DNA of 64,000 nt from Pelobates cultripes (lineage: Eukaryota; Chordata; Amphibia; Anura; Pelobatidae), in NCBI GenBank assembly GCA_933207985.1, contig OW240916.1, positions 264,480,991 through 264,544,990 on the forward strand, given 5' to 3'. How positions within the stretch are numbered: position 1 is the stretch's first letter; each line of letters opens with the position of its first letter. Below the pieces are notes generated by a model. That model was not told the origin of the DNA and searched no databases. It worked only from the letters and a program-made list of their open reading frames with translations. Shown here piece after piece: positions 10,155 to 20,851 of the stretch. Both the position numbers and the translations under genes were made by a program.

Positions 10155-10920
10155 GCGGATACTTCTAAGGAAAATAAAATCTGTTGATTCCTCCATATCA
10201 GTTTATTCACTAAACTGGGCACTGAAGAGTACATTGTAACTTCTAGGTCTAAATATCATGAATGGAAACATTATCCAACTCAACTATATTCCCGGTTCAA
10301 TTATTTCCTCCTAAAACATTAATTTCTCTACAGTTCTTTATAATGAAAAAGAAACATCACAGACTGATCATACCGGAGTTTTCTAGATACCAAGAACCAT
10401 TTTTTTGGTTGCCTTGGTAGAGACACTTCTCACATTGCATTTTCCCTTATGGTTTCCGGCAGAATTGTAATGTCTAGCCAGCCCCAACCATAGATTATAG
10501 TCTTGATCTGTGCACATAACATGTCACCTGATTTACTTTGAGCAAAGCCATGGCGTTATTTAAGTAGCTGCCCAGCCAGACAAATGTTGAGACTGTGGAG
10601 TCCAACCAAATCATGTCCCTATCATACTCGATCCCTATGCAGAACACATCTGGTTTTAAGTTCCAACTGTGTGTCTTAGAAGCTGTAGTAAATAGATGAG
10701 GGGGCTCGTCCCTCACACCCCTAAGGCTGTTCTCAAACATGTTGTTGGCTATACTAATATTTGTCATGCTGTAAATAACCAAAGGGTTGTAAATACAGCT
10801 TCAAAATGCATGGCATAGCCAAGTCAAATAGCAAACATGTATGTTTTTATCTGAAAAGTCACCTGAAAAACTATTACATGAGGCTTAAAATAAAACAAAG
10901 TATCTTAAAAACACTGCTCC
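10155..10920. other. No recognised feature
   Basis: Unique-looking AT-rich sequence. A 95-codon minus frame at 10495-10782 lacks any domain signature and codon structure, and I do not call it. Confidence 0.4.
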
Positions 10921-11432
10921 TTAAAGGGTATTACCAACCAAAATATATTTTAATAAAACACTGTTTTGGCTAGAGTAACCATTCCTGGACCACAGTCCTC
11001 CTTCAAAACTAAAATAAAGAAATAAAGCTAATGAAAAATAAAAATCTGTAATCCCACATTGAGGCCAAGTTCTCTCTCAGCCTGATCTTCATTCAGAGAT
11101 ATCACTCCCCTTCACTGCATGGGGAGAGATGTCAGGGAGTACAGACTGGGGTGAAGACTGGGGGCTACGATTGGGGTTCATGCCGCTGTTGGTCAATTAT
11201 TGCCAGCATACCATGCATGCTAACCAAAAAATGCCAAATATGAACAGAATGGACATTACTCAGCCTGGATCTCTCGTTTCCTGCTGGCTAATGAAGCTGT
11301 TATTGGTGGAATTAGAACTCCTGCAGCAAAGGGCTTTTTCTCTGTTTGTGCAGAATTTTAAAAGCTGCACATATAGACTCCAAGGATTCCAAAAACACTG
11401 AAGTTGTCTTGGTGGTTGGGAAAACCCTTTAT
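10921..11432. mobile_element. T2-type MITE, subfamily E
   Basis: Left end TTAAAGGGTATTACCAACCA; right end GTTGGGAAAACCCTTTAT, an inverted counterpart with the final TTAA mutated to TTAT. About 512 bp, non-coding. The TIR start TTAAAGGG agrees with the T2/Kolobok group. Confidence 0.65.
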
Positions 11433-12489
11433 CTGAGTGATTAAAGGGTAAACAACAAACATAACGACAAGAGAGAGCATTGATAAATTGCTGTGATCTC
11501 TATTATATAGCTCAGCCCTCTGGCTCTCAGAGAGTTAAGGTGCAATGTGTTCCTTTAATTCATTGATTTGATGATTGATCACCTTGTAATGAGAGCCTGC
11601 CTGTTTTGAAACATATTAGCATTACATAAAACCCTGTTAGCAAGCACTTATTATTAATAAGAGGATGGAGGTAATATATTCCCAGTTAAATACATTATTT
11701 ATTTCCAATATCTTTTATATATTGATTCATCATCTATGTTTTAGTTAAAATAAATAATAATGGTAGGTATTGTAACCACTAAACACAAAACTGCAGTGAA
11801 TTAAATACCAAACTGCAAAATTATGGCATAAAAATGTGAACATAAAATTTTTTTTCCAACTCTCAAACAGCTAGAGACACCGTACAGTATAGCTAGGTTT
11901 GCCTGAGTTTTGTTATTCTGTTTGAATTTGCGATGAGTTTATGTTTACTTAATAAATCATTTTTATCCATTAAACTGGAAATTTTAGAGATTTTACCCCG
12001 AAGATAACCTGCAAAAAATAACTGAACTGAAAGTTTTATTTGACTTTTTCTTTCGGCCTTAGAGGATATGTGTGAACTAAAACAATTTAGTAAGATGTGC
12101 AGCAAAAGCAACACTTCTTTTATAAACGTATTCCGTTATGACTGAAAGCCATATCTAAAAAGTAAGAGATACTTGGGATTTATTCTGTAAACAGTGACTT
12201 TTGGTGAATAATAAAAGACTTAATTAAGACCAATGTAGTATGAATTGCATTTGTTAACTCTACTTACTTAAAATTTGCAACTCAGACACTGGTGTACGTA
12301 TAGCGGTTGCAGAGGTCGCAGCTTTGATCGGGCAACTCCAGGGGGCCTGCTGCCCTGCCGACCCCGCTGCTGGCAAAAATACCAGTGTACAGCCGCACTG
12401 GTAGACAGCCACTAAAGTCTGTCTTAGTACTCATTTTTCTAAAACTGCAATGTTTTTATATATCAGGACTAAGGAGGGCAGGGAAGCTG
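11433..12489. other. AT-rich, with a possible hAT relic at 12289-12420
   Basis: Nothing recognised up to 12288. At 12289-12420 a segment GACACTGGTGTACGTATAGC followed by GGTCGCAG...GGGCAACTCC...GCCCTGCCGACCCC resembles the left end of a frog hAT family. No right terminus or TSD was found. Confidence 0.3.
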
Positions 12490-12545
12490 GACCCAAACCA
12501 CTTCAATGAGCTGAAGTGGTATGGGTGACTATAGTGTCCCTTTAA
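12490..12545. mobile_element. T2-type MITE right end
   Basis: Reads ACCACTTCA...TGAAGTGGT then GACTATAGTGTCCCTTTAA, the hairpin and terminus of subfamily A. The left part of the element is absent. Confidence 0.6.
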
Positions 12546-12717
12546 AATTCTTAAGCCTGTTTTCAATTTAGTACAATTTGATGTTTAATGAATAAACTAC
12601 TTAGGGATATTCACTAAACTGTGTTCTGTAAGACATTTCATCACATTGCCAATTTTAGAGCACAGTAGGTGAACGTTTTCAGCTAAGCAGTCTTGTAATA
12701 TTTACAATTCCCTAGTG

Positions 12718-12858
12718 TAGAGATAGGAAACCTGCGGCACCCCAGATGTTGTGGACTACGACTCCCTTGATGCTTTGCCAGCATTATGGCTGCAAGAGCA
12801 TTATGGTGATAATGATGTAGTCCAAAACATCTGGAGTGCCAAAGGTTGCCCACCCCTA
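12718..12858. mobile_element. 141-bp hAT MITE with perfect 8-bp TSD
   Basis: CCCTAGTG lies at 12710-12717 and again at 12859-12866, an exact 8-bp duplication. The termini are TAGAGATAGGAAACCTGCGG and, inverted, TAGGGGTGGGCAACCTTTGG. The centre is a palindromic CCAGATGTTGTGGACTAC / GTAGTCCAAAACATCTGG pair. A related copy is at 56103-56207. Confidence 0.85.
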
Positions 12859-14126
12859 CCCTAGTGCATCCAGGATCATCCACAGTTAAAATATTTTTTC
12901 AAGTGTATTTAAAATAGTCTGCATGCACATTTTATTAGCAAAATGTTGTAAACATCTGCATATTTACACCAGATTATAAATAAGATACTTACTAGACAGA
13001 TATCTGAATTATAGTTAATGAATTATTTTATTGCAAATTCTCTAAGCAACCAACTTTTTCCACCTTTTCTTTCTGCACTCCTCCAACCTGTCTTGTTTTT
13101 TAGTCTGCAGAATAATTAGACATTGTATAAATAATAATAATAATGGCACTACATTACAATGAATATGCCCATCTGCATAAGAACTGCTTTTAATCTGGTG
13201 GTTAGCAACAAAATCAGCAGATATATGATTCCCTACAAGCTATAGGATTCTGATATTCATCAAACACTTAAAAATGACAGAATTCACTCTGTTGCAGTAG
13301 AAGACACATTTGAAAAATAAAAGAATCTTCTTTTTTCAGACAGCCACAGGCTGACTATTAATTCAGAGGAAATTGCTCAGGAATCGGACAATTTTGAGCG
13401 ATTGGTCAGCTAATACTGCTAGCACTTCTTTAACCAGTGAAACTGTTTCGGATGCGTTCCAAAATTGTACAAATCCTGATCAATTCTGAGCAGTTTGGTA
13501 AATTGCAGAACATAGTTAATCTAGAGAACTACCTCCACATTTAATAAGCCAAAGTCCCCGAAAATCTATGGTTTTCAAAAATCAGAGCTTAGCGAATAAA
13601 ACTAAATAAGTTTACATTAATGTACACATAGAAATTCACTTTTTCTGTAAAGACTTCTTGCCTGAACCAACATATTTTGCCTTTTAAAAGAATAAGATTT
13701 TCTATAATTAACCCCAATTTTTATTTATAAAGTGCCTATGTTTCCACAGTGATGTAACCTACAGTGGGATTGTAAATAGTCTGCCGTGCAACAAAACATT
13801 ACATAAAATATATAAGAAACTTGTATACATTTCCAATGAAATATAGACCCTGTATCAGATTGTTTAGGGGGATTATTCACTAAACAGTGTGTTGGAACAA
13901 GCTATCAAAATAGACAAGCTGAAAAAAATGTGTGGCATCACATTAATATATGCTTTGACATTATGCCAACATTTCCCAAAGGTCTAAAGCAACAGACATA
14001 CTAACGGGCAAAACATATTTCCAAGGCTAATTGTTGAAAATCATTGTTTTAATAGCTTGGTAAAGATTGACCAGGAGAAGCAAAAATTCTTCGGCTGCCT
14101 AGAACACATTTGATGTGGATATGGCT
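12859..14126. other. No recognised feature
   Basis: AT-rich sequence without repeat termini or coding signal. Scattered GGGATTATTCACTAAAC-type phrases suggest old repeat remnants that I cannot delimit. Confidence 0.35.
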
Positions 14127-14205
14127 TTAACCCCTTAAGGACACATCACATGTGTGACATGTCATGATTCCCTTTTATCCAGAAGTTTGGTCCTTAAGGG
14201 GTTAA
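14127..14205. mobile_element. 79-bp palindromic TTAA MITE
   Basis: TTAA at both ends; termini TTAACCCCTTAAGGACACAT and the inverted GTCCTTAAGGGGTTAA. A near-identical copy lies at 41906-41985 inside another MITE, which confirms the boundaries. Non-coding. Confidence 0.85.
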
Positions 14206-15054
14206 AGCAGTTCTTTTGCTAAATCCACTATTATGCTTAGAGAGTCCTTATGAATGTGTCATTGGCCGGCTGCCTACAACGACAGTTATAATTTAACAAT
14301 TAGATGGTCAGAGTTGGTAAAAGCCCAACTTTAAAGCCTGTTTGCTAAAGTTTACAACATCACTGTAACAGCAATAGCCAGTACAACAAAATATCACTAA
14401 TCTTTGTACCATACCTAATTCATATAGTAGGATTGTATATTTTCTCCATAGAATGTTGTATGTGGGGCTGGGAAGATTAGAAATGAAAGCTTGAAACAGA
14501 GGTAATAGTGTGCAATAAAATATTTATGTCAATATATTCTTCACAAAATTTGGTTTAAAATTTAGCAGTGGGGTTATTCACTAAAACAAGGGTGGCCAAA
14601 ATATCACCAACAGATGTAGAGCTACAACATTCACGATGTTTTGCTTGTCTTTTGACCACTCAAGAACTATTACCTGCATTGGATGAGTGAACCATATTTA
14701 TGAACATTTTAAAGGTAAAACAACTGAAAACTGTTACCTAACTATTCATTTAAAACATTTTGAGCCTAGATCTGGATAATTCAGGTGGTCCATTGGTAGA
14801 GATAAAATTGGCCAGTCAAATACAAGTTGTGTTGGCAGCACTTTTAACGAGGCACTCAAAGCACCAAAACCATTTCATCGTAATGAAGTAGTTTTGGTGC
14901 AAAGACCCTGTCTCTTTTCATCACACAATGTAAAACATTGCCGTATCAGAAAAAACACAATGATTACATTTATCTTAAACCATTCCTCTGTCAAACCTAT
15001 AGAGGTCCTTCACGTTATACGTTATCACGCCAAGCACTTTAAGTCCGAACAATC
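14206..15054. other. Mostly unrecognised; MITE fragment at 14844-14920
   Basis: At 14844 a TTAA is followed by the hairpin GCACCAAAACCATTTCATCG / TGAAGTAGTTTTGGTGC typical of T2 subfamily B left ends. The element is truncated after about 75 bp. The rest shows nothing. Confidence 0.4.
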
Positions 15055-15485
15055 TTAAAGGACTATTATAGCATTAGGATTGTAAATACAAACCTGTATT
15101 CCTAGTGTCCTAGGGCTTATCTTTAAATTTAGCACCACCCCATCTCCCATGAAAATAAAGAAAAAAGTTTAACTTACAATTTTTACAGTTGCTGCCTGCT
15201 CTATGTCCCACATCGTCATCATGGAGGCTTCCACAATGAATGTCCAATCAGATGCGTCTCCCATGAAAGCACTGAATCCAATACTTTCCTAGGAACTGCA
15301 TTTAGTCACATGACCGAGTTTTACTCGGTTGTTACAGAGGAAGTGCCATTTTATAGCAATTTTTTTTATATATAAATAAAACAAGAAAAAGACAGGGGAT
15401 GGGGGCCATGAATCTAAACACTAACAGAAACACTGTATTGGTAAATATAAACATATTTATTTTTAGGGCTAAAGTTTTCCTTTAA
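15055..15485. mobile_element. T2-type MITE, subfamily D
   Basis: TTAA at 15055-15058 and 15482-15485. Left end TTAAAGGACTATTATAGC; right end GGCTAAAGTTTTCCTTTAA. The AACCTGTATTCCTAGTG segment near the left end is the mirror of 42538-42591. Length 431 bp, non-coding, with a TCACATGACCGAG...CTCGG segment in the middle. Confidence 0.65.
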
Positions 15486-16649
15486 GTAACTCCACATGCA
15501 ACATGGGAGCAGTGAGCTTCCCTTTTTGAGTTGAATTACCCAGTAGAACACTGAAAACAATAGGTACCTGGTTCAAGCAGGAGCAGTAAGCCAACTTGCC
15601 TAGCGCTTTGGTGAGTACAGAAGACAAGTTAACTGCAATCCTGTTTTCAGTGATCTCACAACCCCGTAAGTAAGGTGGAAGTTTTCTATCAGTGTGTATT
15701 CACTGACTTTTTAAGTCTTAATAAGCTTAAACATGAAGCTATAAAACAGCCAATAGTGTTAAATGTCATATTAAATAGGGCAATAGTAAACTTTAATTAT
15801 GGAATTGTTCTAGGTTTTACATAGACTTCAAAATAAAAATAAATAAGTGGTGGGTGTTGCTAAAGTGCCAATACAACCAGGAAGCCCAAACAGCTACCTA
15901 CTGGTGGAACCTTAACACCATAACCAGTGTAATTTCACAGCTACGGGACTCATCAAACTACTAATTAACATGGTCAACCAACTAACTGGTGGATAATCCA
16001 CACCAGCTTCTATCTTCAACTATGGCGAGTGACCACAGATGGGACTAGTAGACTTTGATACCAAGAATGACATCATGCACGTGTATGGGAATAGTACAAG
16101 CGTTCGTAAAAAATAAAATAAAAAAATATCCTGAACACAATGTGAATTTTACATGCCAAAGTAGCAAAAAAACATCAAGATAAGCATGTTCTACTTGTTC
16201 AGTCCTGTTGTATACACTTTCAGCAGAACTAAGCAAAGAAAAGTCTATTCTTCACTCTAATCAAAGAGGAGGTGTAAAAATAAAATTAAAAATAAAACTA
16301 TAAAGCATTGATTGGTAAAGTTTTAGCTTGATGTTACATGTATTCATCACTATATAAAAATATAAAAGAGGGGAACGTACAATAAAAAATAAATCCCTCC
16401 TGTCTTGCCACAAAAATGCATATAAAAGGCACTGTGACATATCAGGTGTTCAGATCACCTAGCACAGGAGCCAAGAACTGACTGCAAAATGCACAAGTCA
16501 CTAACTGTGAAGGCTGCACACACATCCAGCATACCTCCGTGAACATGAGTCCCACTAAATCACTGCTACACAGATATATCTGACACCAACAAGGGAGCAA
16601 GCCAAAACTTTCTGTACACTTCATTTCCTAGTACCTACTCCCTGCAATT
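15486..16649. other. No recognised feature
   Basis: AT-rich sequence without repeat ends or coding potential that I can support. Confidence 0.35.
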
Positions 16650-16696
16650 TCATAAATAAATAAAAATATTGTCAATAAGAGTGAACATAATAACAT

Positions 16697-16707
16697 AGCT
16701 TTTATGA

Positions 16708-16753
<46 letters not shown>

Positions 16754-16816
16754 CTTTGGGAAAAGCAAGTCTTATGGCTTGACTGGTGTGCAGATTTTTG
16801 TTTAACATTGTATTAA

Positions 16817-16877
<61 letters not shown>

Positions 16878-16910
16878 AAATATTAATAAATAATAGTATA
16901 TATATATATA
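16697..16910. repeat. (TA)n microsatellite cluster
   Basis: Three TA tracts at about 16709-16753, 16820-16869 and 16896-16912, separated by AT-rich sequence. The minus-strand frame with repeated Tyr-Ile is an artefact of (TA)n. Confidence 0.9.
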
Positions 16911-16960
16911 TATTTAAAATTTTATTTATTATTTATTTTTTAAATGTATTTATTTTTAAA

Positions 16961-17600
16961 AATAGTATATAGGGCAGGTATCAGGAGGGCGCAGCTGCTT
17001 CTACAGAGGGATAAAGTTAAATAATGCAAATAATAAAACGCTTAAGAAAAGTTAAACACTGTATCATTTGTAGCTCATTCAGGACAAATTCCTTAATATC
17101 TGAGTCATGGATTTGGTCGTGATAGAGTTAAATAAAACCCATTAACCATGTGCGCGTAGGAGTAGAGAAAAAAACAATGCTTTTGCTTTCTCTTCTGGGA
17201 TTTGCAGAGTTAATGAAAACACAGAAGCCATTATTTTGTTGGTGTAGAACCCCTTAAACCCTGCCTTGCTCTCAGCTCTGGCACTCACAGTGTTAAATGA
17301 GCCCAGGCAGTATATCCAGGAGTTGCCCCCAATCCTGTTCCAGTGCACTCACTCACCACACAGAAAGTATCTGAAGAACTGTGACAGCACTTAGAAACTT
17401 TGTATCACTCCAAGACCTTTCACTTTAGAGGGTGAGGGAGTTGGAACTCTGGGGCGGATACAGTTTATAGGGGACACCAAGAAAGTAGAGAGGAAATGGT
17501 TAAAGTGAGTGCTGAGAGTTTCAGACTCCTACCCCCTGATACACTAACATTCTCCACAATATGAGACCCCCAAGCCCTTATAATGGGGTGAATAGCACGA
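16961..17600. other. Unrecognised, GC content rising to the right
   Basis: No repeat ends recognised. Base composition becomes less AT-rich from about 17250, leading into the candidate exon region. Confidence 0.3.
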
Positions 17601-17624
17601 CAGGGCAGGCTGGGGGGAACATAC

Positions 17625-17930
17625 CTTGTGTATAAGGAAGCCTGCAGCAGCCCTGATGTTGGAAACCAGGTCCTGTATGTCCCAGGCAGGTCCACTGATC
17701 AACAAGCCCCTCTTTCCTCCTCCCCTGTCAGCTGTCACCAGGGATCCCTGCTCAGCTCTCTCTGGCTGCTTCCTCTGCTGAGCCTGGGCTAGCTGCCTTG
17801 GATCTCAGCCCTTGGATAAGCCTGCTGCCTTGCACTCCTGCTTGCTCTGTGAGTAAGGTTTGGGCTAGAAGCCTCTGCTCCCTGTTGCCAGTCCTGGCTG
17901 CTCGCTGCCCTTTAGCTAGTGGGGAAGCTG
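17625..17930 (-). other. Candidate host first exon / 5' UTR (weak)
   Basis: This is the least repeat-like, most GC-balanced part of the window. On the minus strand a frame ending ...NIRAAAGFLIHK abuts AAG|GTATGT at 17625/17624, a good splice-donor match. Upstream of it on the minus strand is non-repetitive sequence rich in CAG/CTG. No TATA box or CpG island is evident and no protein family was recognised. It could equally be unique intergenic sequence. If real, the transcript would run leftward and the first intron would hold 0-17.6 kb. Confidence 0.2.
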
Positions 17931-18364
17931 GAGCCTGGTGCGTGTCACTTCGCTAGAAAAAAAAAAAAAACTTCAATGCTCCCTCTAGAGGCACATATTG
18001 CTCACTGCAGAGTGGTCAGAAGCTGGCTTTGGAACTTTGTTAATGTCACCCAGTCAGTACACCGATGGCTAAATAGAGAAGTATTTATTACGTTTACTCT
18101 GGGTTCATTCTCTCCCTCCAAGATTCCGCGTTGTGTAACTTTGCTTACAGTTAAATATTAACTCAACCTATGTATGAAGTCAGTGTCAGGAGTATTCACT
18201 AAACAGGGGATTGCCTCAATTGCACCAGTAAAAGTTACTATGGTATGCAAAATGACGGAGTGTGACAGATAGGTGAGTTTGAGGATTTCTCCAATTTGGC
18301 AACATTGTGCTTAGATTCTAAGGTTACGCAGATCTCGGTGTAGTGAATAACTTGAAAGGATGCT
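17931..18364. other. No recognised feature
   Basis: Contains an A-tract at 17957-17970 and unremarkable sequence. No coding or mobile-element signal. Confidence 0.35.
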
Positions 18365-18460
18365 AAAGCTGTTCGTCCACCTATTGTACAGCGCTGCAGA
18401 ATATGTTGGCGCTTTAAAAATAATACTGTTATTATTATTATTAATAATAATAATAAAGCA
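18365..18460 (+). mobile_element. L2-like LINE/SINE 3' tail
   Basis: TTGTACAGCGCTGCAGAATA followed by TGTTGGCGCTTTAAAAATAA and ATT/AAT microsatellite is the standard 3' end of L2-clade elements and of SINEs that borrow it. Only the tail is present. Confidence 0.65.
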
Positions 18461-18792
18461 CCCACAGGGTATTTTGAGTGCTGTGAAATATAATGCAAAT
18501 CATTTTGCTGTAACTCATAGGGTTAACTAGAGATCTCTATTTTTCTGTAAAAACATATATAGTTTTTCTTCATTAAAATACATATTTAGCTGTATAATTT
18601 ATTTACATTCTAAATTCATAATTAAAAGGAATACTTGGAAAAATACTATTTAGATATGTTCAACATTTCAGTACAGCACTCTCCAAGGATAATTAAGAAA
18701 ATTAATTGAAGCTTTATGATCAGCAAAATTAACCAAAGCACTAGATATGCCTATTGGGGCATTGGTATCTTTTTACATTTTTTTTACAAAAC

Positions 18793-19269
18793 TATATCTC
18801 TTCACAGATCCATAGGTATGCCCCTTCTTGGTCTCTCCGCTCTGCCTCTCAGGCAGCTCCCTTCCTATGGAATAGCCTGCCTACCACCTTCACACTCTCC
18901 CCTAGTCTTCAATCATTTAAGAAGTGCCTTAAAACCCATCTCTTCAGGAAAGCTTATGGCCTTCCAGAGTAACCTCTACCTTGCAAACCTGTCTCTTGCT
19001 CTCTCCTAAAGGACAGCACTCTACTCTTTCCTCCAGCTCTGCTTCATTCCCACCTTATTTGATTGCTATTTCCTGTCCTATTGTGTTTTACACCCAACCT
19101 CCTATAGACTGTAAGCTCGTTTGAGCAGGGTCCTCTTCAATCTATCGTTCCTGTAAGTTTTCTTGTCATTGTCCTATTTATAGTTAAATCCCCCTCTCAT
19201 AATATTGTAAAGCGCTACGGAATCTGTTGGCGCTATATAAATGGCGATAATAATAATAATAATAATAAT
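18793..19269 (+). pseudogene. L2-like LINE 3' end, left copy
   Basis: The frame from 18796 reads ISSQIHRYAPSWSLRSAS...PFLWNSLPTTFTLSPSLQSF and KTHLFRKAYG, the C-terminal region of L2/CR1-clade ORF2 downstream of the RT domain. A 3' UTR and the GTAAAGCGCTACGGAATC / TGTTGGCGCTATATAAATGG tail follow, then eight ATA units. It is one of two near-identical blocks (the other at 26624) that also share the adjoining Tc1 junction. Confidence 0.7.
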
Positions 19270-19671
19270 AGGGTTTAGGTCTGGAGACATGCTTGGCCAG
19301 TCCTTCAACTTTACCTTCAGCTTCTTTAGCAAGGCAGTGGTCATCTTGGAGGTGTGTTTTGGGTCATTATCATGTTGGAATAGTGCCTTGCGACCCAGTC
19401 TCTGAAGGGAAGAGATCATGCTCTGCTTCAGTATATCACAGTACATGTTGGCATTCATGGTTCCCTCAATGAACTGTAGCTCCTCAGTGCCGGCAGCACT
19501 CATGCAGGCCCAGACCATGACACTCCCACCACCATGCTTGACTGTAGGCAAGACACACTTGTGTTTGTACTACTCACCTGGTTGCCGCCACACACGCTTG
19601 ACACCATCTGAACTAAATAAGTTTATCTTGGTCTCATCGGACCACGGGACATGTCCTAAGTCTGCTTGTCT
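19270..19671 (-). pseudogene. Tc1-like transposase fragment, left copy
   Basis: The minus strand encodes KHGGGSVMVWACMSAAG, then QHDNDPKHTSKM (second catalytic Asp region) and SPDLNPI. It is cut at the microsatellite just before the third acidic residue. On the other side it ends at 19671, where LTR sequence begins with a TCT overlap. The element is dead and is duplicated at 27110-27508. Confidence 0.75.
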
Positions 19672-19882
19672 GGTTACCGATTATTTGGCTCGTTAATCCG
19701 ATTATCCTGTCTTCTCCACTCCTTTGACCTCGGCTTGTTTCTCGTTCTCCCGTTTTCTGGCTCCCTTTACTTGGCTTGTCTCCTGACCATTCTTAGTGTG
19801 CTTAGCCCGGCCACTCTAAGGACCGGTATAGCATCTTTCCTCTCTGTGTCCTGTTAACGTGTTAGGTTCCAGAATCGTGACA
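19669..19882 (+). mobile_element. Truncated 5' LTR of chromovirus-type gypsy element
   Basis: Only the last 214 bp of the LTR remain, ending CCAGAATCGTGACA. The sequence matches 26346-26559 with about three differences. The missing left part has been replaced by the L2/Tc1 block. The TGTCA...TGACA inverted ends of the family are visible at 24156 and 26559. Confidence 0.8.
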
Positions 19883-19898
19883 TTACAACAGGGCCACC

Positions 19899-20820
19899 AT
19901 GGAACCTGCTGACATTCCACAGTTGTTAGTAAATCAGGAGGCTAGAATGGATGGTTTAGACCACCGTATGGATCAGTTTGCCCAGGCTTTACAAACCATA
20001 CTGGCTCGTACTGCCCATTTGCAACCTGCCGTTCAAGAAGCTGTTGCTGCTGTGCCCGAACCCATTCCCGATCCAGTACACGCTCTTGCTCATGTGGTTC
20101 ACATGACGCTACCTCAGCGCTATAGCGGTGATCCAGCGTTGTGCCGTGGTTTCCTCAACTAAATTGATATTCATTTGGTGATGAAACCTCATTCCTACCC
20201 CACTGACAGAACCAAAATTGCTTTTCTGATCAACCACTTGTCCGGGAAAGCTCTAGCATGGGCTAATCCCATGTGGGAGAATATGTCCCCAATGTCCTTT
20301 GCAGACTTTTTGACAGCTTTTAAACGTACATTTGATCTACCCGGCAGGGTTGCTTCTGCTGGCAAAGCTCTGCTTAGGGTCCGACAGGGTAATTGATCAG
20401 TAGTGGATTATACCATTGAATTCCGCACTCTGGCAGCTGAAGTGGTTTGGAATAATGACGCTCTCGTAACAGCCTTTCAAAGAGGGTTTGGCCGCTTACA
20501 TATTAGACGAAACAGCATCCAGGGAATTGCCTGTTCTTCTGGATGATGTATAGATTATATCATTCTTATTGACAACCGTATTAGAGAGAGGCGTAGTCAA
20601 AGAAGGATGAATACACAGGGGTTACCTGCTTTACCCAGTACTGCATTACTAGCATTACCTCCCCCTAATCAACCACCTCCCAAACCCATGCAATTAGGTG
20701 CTGTAGGCTTAACTGAAGCTGAAAGAACGTACCGCAGAAGGGAGGGCTTGTGCCTTGATTGTGGAAAGAGGGGGCATCTCTGAAGAAACTGTCCTAGTTT
20801 GCAGGGAAACTTCAGCACCT
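19899..20820 (+). pseudogene. Gypsy gag remnant with disrupted zinc knuckle
   Basis: The first frame (19899-20162, start MEPADIPQLL) has a predicted coiled coil (MDGLDHRMDQFAQALQ) like gag of vertebrate gypsy elements and ends at an in-frame TAA. The capsid region continues at 20175-20396 (FLINHLSGKALAWANP...). Near 20747 a zinc knuckle reads CLDCGKRGHLxRNC, with a TGA inside it. Gag packages the element RNA into virus-like particles. At least three lesions make this copy non-functional. The start is chosen at 19899, 17 bp after the LTR end. Confidence 0.7.
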
Positions 20821-20851
20821 AAGGCCTAGAGAGGGGTCGGCCTCGGGTGTT

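Noticed and set aside
16650..16874. Tyr-Ile repeat protein
   Set aside because: (TA)n microsatellite.
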